Below the pieces are notes generated by a model. That model did no database searches. It worked only from the letters and a program-made list of their open reading frames with translations, and had not been told where the DNA came from. Shown here piece by piece: positions 45,044-52,291 of a stretch of 64,000 bases of DNA. The position numbers and the translations under genes are program-made. Origin of the DNA: Paenibacillus sp. 32352 (GTDB taxonomy: Bacteria; Bacillota; Bacilli; Paenibacillales; NBRC-103111). The stretch lies in NCBI RefSeq assembly GCF_002042965.1, contig NZ_MZNT01000001.1:186001-250000 (forward strand), written 5' to 3'. Every line of letters starts with the position of its first letter. Position 1 is the first letter of the stretch.

Positions 45044-45838
45044 TTGGCAAGGTTAAAAGGGAAGGTCGCTCTGGTCACCGGGGGCAGCCGCGGGATCGGC
45101 GAAGCGATCGCCATTCGTTTGGCAGAAGAAGGCGCTCATGTAGCGGTTAACTATACGTCCGACCGTTCGCGCGAACTGGCGGAGAAGGTAAAGGAACAAA
45201 TCGAGGCTTTGGGCTGCAAATCGATCGTCGTCCAGGCGGATGTAGGCAGTAAGGCTCAAGTGGAAGCGATGTTTAAGCAAGTGGAGGAGCAGCTTGGAGA
45301 CGTTGAAATCCTGGTTAACAACGCAGGGGTCGCCCCGTTCGAGCCGTTCATGAAAGTGACGGAGGAGACTTGGGACCGCACGTTCGCAACGAACGTAAAA
45401 TCTATCTTTATGTGCTCCCAATTGGCTGCCGAGAAGATGATTCCGAAGCGTTACGGCAAAATTGTCAATGTTCTTTCGACAGCCAGCCTTGTCGTAACAA
45501 GTCCGGTCATTCCGCACTATCAATCGTCTAAAGCGGCGGCTCACATGCTGACCAAAGGGATGGCGATCGAGCTCGGCAAGTATAACATTAACATCAATGC
45601 CGTCGGGCCAAGCACCGTAGATACGGATATGTGTACCGACTTCCTGGCGGATCCGGCTATTCGCGCCAAAGAAATTGAAGCGAACCCGATGAAACGTCTG
45701 GGTACGGCTCGTCAGATCGGCGACGCTGTGGTATTCCTCGCTTCCGATGAAGCGATGCAGGTTAACGGACATTTGCTTATGGTGGACGGCGGCCTGACCG
45801 TCAAGGCTGCGCAGCCGGAAGATCACATGGAACATTAA
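45044..45838 (+). CDS. Short-chain dehydrogenase; candidate sugar dehydrogenase (L-fucose/L-rhamnose type)
   Basis: A 264-residue classical SDR: GGSRGIG at about 12-18, NYTSDRS at the end of beta-2 (pattern of NADP-preferring glucose dehydrogenase-like SDRs), NNAG, Ser in VLSTAS, HYQSSK for the Tyr-Lys pair, and MVDGG. I start it at TTG 45044, 9 bases after AAGGAGG (45028-45034); the upstream GTG at 45017 has no site. As the last gene of the IclR operon it is the best candidate for oxidising the free sugar to its lactone. A lactonase and a sugar transporter are not encoded nearby. Confidence 0.9.
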   Translation: MARLKGKVALVTGGSRGIGEAIAIRLAEEGAHVAVNYTSDRSRELAEKVKEQIEALGCKSIVVQADVGSKAQVEAMFKQVEEQLGDVEILVNNAGVAPFEPFMKVTEETWDRTFATNVKSIFMCSQLAAEKMIPKRYGKIVNVLSTASLVVTSPVIPHYQSSKAAAHMLTKGMAIELGKYNININAVGPSTVDTDMCTDFLADPAIRAKEIEANPMKRLGTARQIGDAVVFLASDEAMQVNGHLLMVDGGLTVKAAQPEDHMEH

Positions 45839-45855
45839 ACCCCATTCAAAACACA

Positions 45856-45892
45856 ACAAGTCCTTCGTTGATGAAGGGCTTGTTTTTATTTT
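45856..45892 (+). terminator. Rho-independent terminator of the IclR operon
   Basis: ACAAGTCCTTC pairs with GAAGGGCTTGT (one G-U pair), 6-base loop, then a T-rich tract. Confidence 0.9.
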
Positions 45893-46238
45893 GTCACAGT
45901 GAATCGCGTACAGAAATTCCTATCCGAAGTTGCCCCTTCTTTTGGGGAATATGTGCATTTTCTGAAAAAATGATAGGTTTTGCATCAGCGTGGTTAATAG
46001 AGTTAAAATGGTTTCAACAAGATTTGGGTGTATAACCTATCATTCGACAAAATTAGACAAGAAATCTAATAGTCTCCTAATAATTGCCTTAAACTTTTTA
46101 AAAGTTTATCTCCTATAGTAGAACTATAACTACCACATCCAGATTTAGCGAGATGCGAAATGCAAGCTAAAAGTCGGATTGACGAAAACCGGATTTTCAG
46201 CATCTCTGAATTTCCATGGTTTGTCGACAGATTAGTTT
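45893..46238 (+). promoter_or_regulatory. AT-rich leader region upstream of the PilZ-like gene
   Basis: No credible gene. TTGCAT (45980-45985) and TAAAAT (46004-46009), spacer 18, are a candidate promoter. AAACTTTTTAAAAGTTT (about 46091-46107) is a palindrome. GAGATGC (46150-46156) is repeated inverted as GCATCTC (46200-46206) and could enclose a structured leader segment; it does not match the c-di-GMP riboswitch consensus I know. Confidence 0.4.
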
Positions 46239-46239
46239 T

Positions 46240-46278
46240 GCTTACGAAGTCCGTTTTGCTTGGCAAAACTCTAAGGAG
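46240..46278 (+). repeat. Single hairpin-Shine-Dalgarno repeat copy
   Basis: GCTTACGAAG, then GTTTTGC (46253-46259), loop TTG, GCAAAAC (46263-46269), and TCTAAGGAG. It is the same element as at 43.2-43.8 kb and provides the ribosome binding site of the PilZ-like gene in an unrelated transcription unit. Confidence 0.9.
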
Positions 46279-46286
46279 ATGATCCC

Positions 46287-46880
46287 ATGAAGAACATTCA
46301 ATTGCTGCATAAAGGAAAAGTTTATCAAGCGCATGTCGGGTATGAACAAGAGGAGTTTATGGAGGTTGGGATTGAAGCGGACACGAAGCTCGCCGATGGC
46401 GATGACGTGCTGTGCTTTGATTTCAAACGACGTCAAAATATGAGAATATTGCACAATAACAACTCCAAAATTTTGCTGGTACCGGCGGATTCGGAACTTT
46501 TTCATATTAAGGCAAAGCCCCAAAAAGTCGTCGATGAATGGCTGAATGAAGGGCAGGTAAAATATTCAAGGTACAAACTGAACACCTTTGCCACCATCAG
46601 CGAGGATTTCAAAACGACGGCGGTGCGGGTTGTCGATGTAAGCCGGTTTGGCATAGGCTTTGAAATTAACGATTTTTCCATAAAAATGCACGAGGTTTAC
46701 GATAGCACGATGTTTTGCGATGAGGAGAGCATTCATTTAAAGCTTGTCGTGCGGTACGCGCATATTTTGGAAAAGACGATTCGCTATGGTGCGGAAATCG
46801 AGAGCATTTCCTCCGGTGACCTTAATAAGTTCAGATACTACATTGCGATGCAGCAGTTCAAGCAAATGATGCTGGCATGA
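46287..46880 (+). CDS. PilZ-like domain protein (YcgR/YpfA type), possibly degenerate
   Basis: A 197-residue soluble protein. Residues 1-90 resemble the YcgR N-terminal flagellar-brake domain; residues 95-195 look like PilZ, with DVSRFGIG matching the D/NxSxxG motif. The RxxxR motif expected before it is not intact (KYSRYKLN), so c-di-GMP binding is doubtful. If functional, it would be an effector for the c-di-GMP controlled by the GGDEF-EAL protein at 13.8 kb. AAGGAG from the hairpin repeat lies 8 bases before the ATG. Confidence 0.7.
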   Translation: MKNIQLLHKGKVYQAHVGYEQEEFMEVGIEADTKLADGDDVLCFDFKRRQNMRILHNNNSKILLVPADSELFHIKAKPQKVVDEWLNEGQVKYSRYKLNTFATISEDFKTTAVRVVDVSRFGIGFEINDFSIKMHEVYDSTMFCDEESIHLKLVVRYAHILEKTIRYGAEIESISSGDLNKFRYYIAMQQFKQMMLA

Positions 46881-46884
46881 GTGA

Positions 46885-46920
46885 AAACCAAGCGGCTTAA
46901 AGGAGCTGCTTGGTTTTTTG
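46885..46920 (+). terminator. Rho-independent terminator
   Basis: AAAACCAAGC (46885-46894) pairs with GCTTGGTTTT (46909-46918), and the T-run continues, directly after the PilZ-like gene. Confidence 0.88.
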
Positions 46921-46930
46921 CGTACGCCGT

Positions 46931-47731
46931 TTAAGAGGCGCTTATGATTTTGGCATAGACCAGGGTCCATTGTCCGTAACGCCACTTCCATAAGGATTCC
47001 GCAATGGCAATCGTGTTGTCGTTAGATAGCATCGCGATGTGCTGGATTCCTTTCATCTCCCAGATACCGTCCGTGTCCCGGTCGACCGGCTCCAGCTTAT
47101 GAAACCCGCTGCTTATGATGCTGGCTGGCTGAAGCAGCCGTCCGTTTTGATAATAGCCCATAGCTTCGTAGAGCGATTTTCGTTCTGAGAGCTCCAGCAT
47201 GTACGTCTCATTCGTATTTTGAATCGTCACCGGCACCTTATAATGATCCTTGAGCACCCCTTTTAATGCAAGCGGAGAGGGCAAAGGCAATGCAACAGGC
47301 TGCTGATCCTGAATCGTGTATAGGACTATTGACGGAGACCCGCCTTGACTGTCGGGAGAGACATATACACAAATATCGTTGATCCTGTCTCCGTTGACAT
47401 CGAGCAATTGCATATAGGGATTGTAACCGCCCGGTAAGGCAATATCCATAGGTCCCGTTTCGGAAGAAATCAGGACACGGATGTTCAACTTATCATAATA
47501 ACCGGAGGAGGGACTCTGATTGGTGCCGCTAAGCATGATGGCATCCGGAATGGAATCTCCCGTGAGGTCGGCTTTGACAGCCTGGAGCAGATAGGTAGAG
47601 CTGACGTGCTCCGAATCCTTGTTCTGCTTAGGCGAAGGGAGATCGGCAGCCGCAGGTGAGGTACATACAGACGAGACGATAGTGATGATCAGTGCAGCGA
47701 GAAGCAGCATTTTGTTCCGAAGATGTGCCAT
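46931..47731 (-). CDS. Secreted hypothetical protein with FG-GAP/VCBS-like repeats
   Basis: A 266-residue protein with a signal peptide (hydrophobic 8-25, probable cleavage after AAA at about 29). The mature part has Asp-rich loops, DLTGDSIPDAIML, DVNGDRINDICVYV and DRDTDGIWEM, that resemble calcium-binding VCBS/FG-GAP blades. No enzymatic motif. GGAGG stands upstream of the ATG. It is divergent from the lacI-type gene. Role unknown; cell-surface or spore-associated location is plausible. Confidence 0.75.
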   Translation of the reverse strand: MAHLRNKMLLLAALIITIVSSVCTSPAAADLPSPKQNKDSEHVSSTYLLQAVKADLTGDSIPDAIMLSGTNQSPSSGYYDKLNIRVLISSETGPMDIALPGGYNPYMQLLDVNGDRINDICVYVSPDSQGGSPSIVLYTIQDQQPVALPLPSPLALKGVLKDHYKVPVTIQNTNETYMLELSERKSLYEAMGYYQNGRLLQPASIISSGFHKLEPVDRDTDGIWEMKGIQHIAMLSNDNTIAIAESLWKWRYGQWTLVYAKIISAS

Positions 47732-47864
47732 GAGCCCAATGCCTCCGTATCACGGTAGTTGTTTCTATAGTATGGATGATACTTCCATCCTTTATGAGAA
47801 TTTTCGGAGAAACATGCAAGCCTTCATGCAGGAAAAAACTGAAAGATACCTGTTGCTTTTTGGT

Positions 47865-47878
47865 ATAACACGTGTTAT
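47865..47878. promoter_or_regulatory. LacI-type operator upstream of the lacI-like gene
   Basis: ATAACACGTGTTAT is a perfect 14-bp palindrome with a central CG step, typical of LacI-family operators. An identical copy precedes the GH38 gene at 48951, so autoregulation plus control of the mannosidase gene is very likely. Confidence 0.85.
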
Positions 47879-47899
47879 TTTTGGTTTGAGGTGCCATAC

Positions 47900-48934
47900 A
47901 TGAACAAAAGAGTAACCAGCTTTGACGTAGCAAAACGGGCAGGCGTATCCCGAAGCGTCGTGTCCGCCGTATTGAACGGAACTCCGGGCATCGGTGTGAG
48001 CGAGGAGAAGCGCAAATTGGTGCTGGAAGTCATCCGGGAGCTGAATTACCAGGTGGATGCGCAAGCGCGCGGAATGAAAACCGGGAGAAGCCATTGCTTG
48101 GCCGCATACGGGAATGTTTCGAATCCGATGTTTTTGCAGGTGCTTGAGGGAATGCAGGAGGTTTGCGCAAGCCAGGGGTACCACGTGCTGCTATACCCGT
48201 CAGGCAGCTCACAGCAAAGACAGGAGAGCATGCTGGATTTATTTTTACAGCGCCGTATTGATGGAATCATGGCATTGGACCGGCCGCATCGGGTGAATGA
48301 GGAATGGGTGCAGACTGTCCATCAATATCAGCTGCCTTACGTTTCCGTAGAGGGGTATCACGATCACTCCGGTATTCCTTCCGTGTTGATGGATTACGAG
48401 GAGAGCGTTCACCGCGCATTGGATTTCATGTGGGAACGAACGAAGCTGATGCCTGCCTATCTGGAGCTCCGCCATCCTACTCCGCTTGGCTGGGGGGATC
48501 AGGAACGGCGTAAGGCCTATGAAGGATGGGCTGCCTCTCATGGCGTGGAGCCTCTCATTTTCACTGAAACGGATGGGCCCTGGATTGAGAGGGCGCAGTT
48601 CTGGACACAGTGGACCCGGGAATTTCAGCCCTTATCCAGAGTCTTGCTGACGAACTGGTCCCGCGGAGCGGTATACGTCAGCCGTGCCGCTCAGATGCTC
48701 GGGATGCAGCCGGGCAAAGACATCCATCTTATGGCATGCGATAATACAGAACGAATCAACCAGCATTTGTTCCCGGCTATTACCTCCATTGAAGTACCTT
48801 ATCGGGAGATGGGGCGGCTGGCCGCGCAAAGACTCCTCGAATATGTCGAAGGGCGCCGCGGGATGGAGGATAAAAGCGGCATTTGGGTAAAAGCGATGCT
48901 GGAAGAGAGAGAAAGCGTCGGACGGCTGACATAA
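47900..48934 (+). CDS. LacI family transcriptional regulator of the alpha-mannosidase gene
   Basis: A 344-residue regulator with the LacI helix-turn-helix (TSFDVAKRAGVSRSVVSAVLNG) and hinge helix (about 50-60), and a periplasmic-binding-protein-like effector domain (about 62-335). GAGGTG is 6 bases before ATG 47900; a GTG at 47891 is possible. The gene is flanked on both sides by the same palindrome. The effector is unknown; a mannose-containing oligosaccharide or mannose derivative is the contextual expectation. Confidence 0.95.
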   Translation: MNKRVTSFDVAKRAGVSRSVVSAVLNGTPGIGVSEEKRKLVLEVIRELNYQVDAQARGMKTGRSHCLAAYGNVSNPMFLQVLEGMQEVCASQGYHVLLYPSGSSQQRQESMLDLFLQRRIDGIMALDRPHRVNEEWVQTVHQYQLPYVSVEGYHDHSGIPSVLMDYEESVHRALDFMWERTKLMPAYLELRHPTPLGWGDQERRKAYEGWAASHGVEPLIFTETDGPWIERAQFWTQWTREFQPLSRVLLTNWSRGAVYVSRAAQMLGMQPGKDIHLMACDNTERINQHLFPAITSIEVPYREMGRLAAQRLLEYVEGRRGMEDKSGIWVKAMLEERESVGRLT

Positions 48935-48964
48935 TTTTTTTTGATAGGATATAACACGTGTTAT
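48926..48964 (+). promoter_or_regulatory. GH38 promoter overlapped by LacI-type operator
   Basis: CTGACA (48926-48931, inside the end of the lacI gene) and TATAAC (48950-48955) are separated by 18 bases. The second copy of ATAACACGTGTTAT (48951-48964) covers the -10, so repressor binding would exclude RNA polymerase. Confidence 0.8.
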
Positions 48965-48991
48965 TTCATCCGAAATCAAGGAGGCATCAAC

Positions 48992-51900
48992 ATGCTGTTT
49001 ACATTGGAAAAGCTGCAAGAGCGTTTGCGCGAGCTGTCGGAATTTCGATATAGAGACCGCCGGAGAATCGAAGCCTTTGATAGCTTGGAGGATCGGGAAG
49101 GACGGACGGGAGAGCGGCCGCCATGGCCGTTATCGCAGAATAAGGAAGCAGGGACTATGCGGATCGGCGATCGCTGGGAAGGAAGCGACCGTTATCTCTG
49201 GCTTGCTGTGGAGACGGAAATACCTGAAGCATGGCAAGGACGCAGGGTGCTGGGGCGGTTTGATTTTGGCAGAACGGGCGGCGGGAACAACTCCGGATTT
49301 GAATCGCTGCTATATGTCAATGGCGAGCCCTATCAGGGGGTGGACGGCAATCATAAGGAAGTATTTTTTGAGGGTCACGATGCCGGGGCTGTGCTTCAGC
49401 TTTGTTTCCGGTTATGGTCCGGCATGGGGGGGTACCGGCCGAACACGGTGCAGGAGCATCAGCTGAAGCAGGCGGAGCTGTGCTGGCTGGATGAGGACGC
49501 TGATGATCTTTATTATACGGCCCTGGCCATGCTGCAGGTGGTGCGGGAGCTGGATGAGCATGCCCCGGAGAGTGTCATGCTGCTGTCTGCTGTGGATCAG
49601 GCCTTTTTGCTACTCGACTGGTCAAAGCCGGGCTCGGAGGATTTCTATGCATCTGTAACCGCCGCGGCGGCAAGCCTGCGGGAAGCAGTACAGAAGCTGC
49701 CTAAGCACCACCCCGTAACGGTTCGGTGCATCGGGCATACTCATATTGATGTGGCCTGGCTGTGGAGATTGAAGCATACGCGGGAAAAGGCGGCACGCTC
49801 CTTCTCTACCGTTCTTCGCCTGATGGAGCAGTTTCCGGATTACATATTCCTGCAAACAATGCCGCAGCTGTACGATTATATCAAAAATGATTATCCGGAT
49901 ATTTATGCCCAAATCAAAGAAAGGGTCGGCCAAGGCCAATGGGAAGCGGGCGGCGGCATGTGGCTGGAGGCGGATTGCAACTTGACCTCCGGAGAATCGA
50001 TCGTGCGCCAGCTTTTGTACGGAACCCGGTTTTTGAAGGAAGAATTCGGTGTGGAGTGTACCTATCTATGGCTCCCCGACGTCTTCGGCTATAGCTGGGC
50101 GCTGCCGCAAATCCTGCGCAAATCAGGAATTTCCACGTTCATGACGACCAAAATCAGCTGGAACCAATATAACCGGATGCCGCATGATACGTTTCAATGG
50201 CGAGGCATGGACGGGACAGAAATATTGACTCATTTCATTACAACGCCGGACAATGCCGGAGGGTGGCTGTACACCTACAACGGGGAAGTGACTGCCCGTA
50301 CAGTCAAAGGCATATGGGAAACGTACCGGGATAAGCCGATCAACCGGGAGCTGCTGCTTTCATACGGTTATGGAGACGGGGGAGGCGGAGTGAACCGGGA
50401 AATGCTCGAGCTGAGACGGAGGCTTCAAGAGCTGCCGGGTATTCCTCAGGTGACGACGGGACGGGTTGACGAGTATTTCGAAGCCCTGCAGCAAACGGTT
50501 GCTGATACGAAGGAGTATGTCCATACATGGGATGGAGAGCTGTATTTGGAGCTGCACAGGGGCACGTATACCAGCCAAGCCTACAATAAGCTGATGAATC
50601 GCAAGCTGGAGCTGTTCAGCAGGGAGGCGGAATGGATGGGGGTGATGGGCAGTCTGGCTCAAGGGGACTGGTCCGTCTATGCCCGGATTGAGCTGGCGGA
50701 GGCTTGGAAAATCGTGCTGCGCAACCAATTCCACGATATTATTCCCGGTTCCTCCATTCATGAGGTGTATGAGGATTCCAGAATCGAATACGAGGAGGCT
50801 GAGAACAGAATCCAAAAGGCTTACATGCAAGCCGCGGCAGGGCTTGTTGCAGAAGTGGAGCAGGCCGGTCAAACAACGGTCACTGTATGGAATAGTGCAG
50901 GCTGGGAACGCAGCGGTCTAGTCATTATCTCAGCGGATAATCTGCCGGATCAGGGCGCACAGGGAAGCTGGGTGGACAGCTCGGGCCGTATGCTGGAAGG
51001 CCAGCGGGATAAGGCAGGCTGGTGGGTACAGGTCGAGAATGTGCCTCCACTCGGGCACTCCGCCATTCGGTGGATTCCAGGCCGCGGCGCTTCCGCAGAC
51101 AAGGTAAGCGAACCTTTTGTCATGGAAGAAAAGGGTATCGATACGCCGTTTTATAACCTGCAATGGAATGACAACGGGCAATTAATTTCCATCTGGGACA
51201 AAGCGGCAGAGCGCGAAGTGCTGGCTGAAGGAGCGAAGGGCAACGTGCTGCAGGTGTTTGAGGATAAACCGAAGGGGCGGCATGAGGCGTGGGACATCGA
51301 TATTTTTTATACGCAAAAAATGGAGGAAATTAGCTCACTCCAATCTGTAGAGCTCGTTGAAAAGGGAGCTGTGCGTGCTGTCGTCCGGTTTGTCTGGAGC
51401 TATAGAGCCTCGACCATAGAGCAGGAGCTGATTGTGTATGCTCATTCCCGGCGGATGGATTTCAAAACAACGGTTGACTGGCACGAGCAGCGGAAGCTGC
51501 TGAAGGCGGCGTTCCCTGTGGAGGTGCGCTCGACCGAGGCGACCTATGATATTCAGTTCGGGAACGTCAAGCGGCCTACACACTGGAATACGAGCTGGGA
51601 TTATGCAAGGTTCGAAGTGGTTGGGCATCAATGGGCCGATTTGTCGGAGCGAGGCTACGGCGTCAGCCTGATGAACGATTGCAAGTATGGTTATGACATC
51701 AAGGACCACGTCATTCGATTAACGCTGTTGAAATCGGCGCTGGTTCCCGATCCGCAGGCCGATCAGGGAGAGCACAGCTTTACTTACTCCCTTATGCCGC
51801 ATACCGGGGACTGGATGACTGGCAAAACGGTAGAAGAAGCATGGGATTTGAACGCACCGATGCAGACTCAGGCGGGAGAAGCCAAGGTGCCGGGTTCGCT

Positions 51901-52153
51901 GTTCCGTATCACAGGAGGTCATGTTCATATCGATGCCGTGAAGCAAGCGGAGGATGGCGGCCGGGTCGTGCTGCGCTTCCATGAGTTTGCCGGGCAAAGA
52001 GGCACGATACAGCTATCGAGCGATTATGACGTTCAAAGCTGGCAGGAGTGCGATCTGATGGAGCGTCCGATAGGCGAGCCTATTCAAGCGGCGGTTCAAA
52101 AGCTGCCGTTGAAGCCGTATGAAATCAAAACCTTCCTGGTCGACATGCGATAA
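48992..52153 (+). CDS. GH38 alpha-mannosidase
   Basis: A 1053-residue enzyme with an N-terminal beta domain (about 1-240), the GH38 catalytic barrel with the zinc-binding GHTHIDVAW (His249, His251 and Asp253 in the motif), the nucleophile Asp363 in WLPDVFGYS, a middle helical domain and a long C-terminal beta-sandwich region. It hydrolyses terminal alpha-mannosides; absence of a signal peptide indicates cytoplasmic action on imported glycans. AAGGAGG precedes the ATG at 48992. It is transcribed from its own LacI-controlled promoter. Confidence 0.96.
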   Translation: MLFTLEKLQERLRELSEFRYRDRRRIEAFDSLEDREGRTGERPPWPLSQNKEAGTMRIGDRWEGSDRYLWLAVETEIPEAWQGRRVLGRFDFGRTGGGNNSGFESLLYVNGEPYQGVDGNHKEVFFEGHDAGAVLQLCFRLWSGMGGYRPNTVQEHQLKQAELCWLDEDADDLYYTALAMLQVVRELDEHAPESVMLLSAVDQAFLLLDWSKPGSEDFYASVTAAAASLREAVQKLPKHHPVTVRCIGHTHIDVAWLWRLKHTREKAARSFSTVLRLMEQFPDYIFLQTMPQLYDYIKNDYPDIYAQIKERVGQGQWEAGGGMWLEADCNLTSGESIVRQLLYGTRFLKEEFGVECTYLWLPDVFGYSWALPQILRKSGISTFMTTKISWNQYNRMPHDTFQWRGMDGTEILTHFITTPDNAGGWLYTYNGEVTARTVKGIWETYRDKPINRELLLSYGYGDGGGGVNREMLELRRRLQELPGIPQVTTGRVDEYFEALQQTVADTKEYVHTWDGELYLELHRGTYTSQAYNKLMNRKLELFSREAEWMGVMGSLAQGDWSVYARIELAEAWKIVLRNQFHDIIPGSSIHEVYEDSRIEYEEAENRIQKAYMQAAAGLVAEVEQAGQTTVTVWNSAGWERSGLVIISADNLPDQGAQGSWVDSSGRMLEGQRDKAGWWVQVENVPPLGHSAIRWIPGRGASADKVSEPFVMEEKGIDTPFYNLQWNDNGQLISIWDKAAEREVLAEGAKGNVLQVFEDKPKGRHEAWDIDIFYTQKMEEISSLQSVELVEKGAVRAVVRFVWSYRASTIEQELIVYAHSRRMDFKTTVDWHEQRKLLKAAFPVEVRSTEATYDIQFGNVKRPTHWNTSWDYARFEVVGHQWADLSERGYGVSLMNDCKYGYDIKDHVIRLTLLKSALVPDPQADQGEHSFTYSLMPHTGDWMTGKTVEEAWDLNAPMQTQAGEAKVPGSLFRITGGHVHIDAVKQAEDGGRVVLRFHEFAGQRGTIQLSSDYDVQSWQECDLMERPIGEPIQAAVQKLPLKPYEIKTFLVDMR

Positions 52154-52167
52154 TAGATAAAAGAAAA

Positions 52168-52217
52168 CCACCCCGTCTCCTTATGCAAGTATCCTTCGCA
52201 TAAGGGGAACGGGGTGG
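52168..52217. terminator. Bidirectional terminator
   Basis: CCACCCCGT plus CCTTATGC pair with GCATAAGG plus ACGGGGTGG. Both flanks are T-rich on the exiting strand (CATTTTA on plus; TTTTCTTTTA on minus). It serves the GH38 gene and the convergent export operon. Confidence 0.85.
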
Positions 52218-52291
52218 CATTTTACTGCTTACGAGGGTTTATCTTGGGTAGTGCTATGGTGTTACCAAGCTTGCCCATCGGGTATATGGCA

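Noticed and set aside
46043..46049. Spo0A box (TTCGACA) upstream of the PilZ-like gene
   Set aside because: A single 7-mer match is expected by chance at this scale and it is not placed at a clear promoter.
46140..46210. c-di-GMP-I riboswitch upstream of the PilZ-like gene
   Set aside because: The GGCAAACC and GACGCAAAGC core elements are absent; only a 7-bp helix could be seen.
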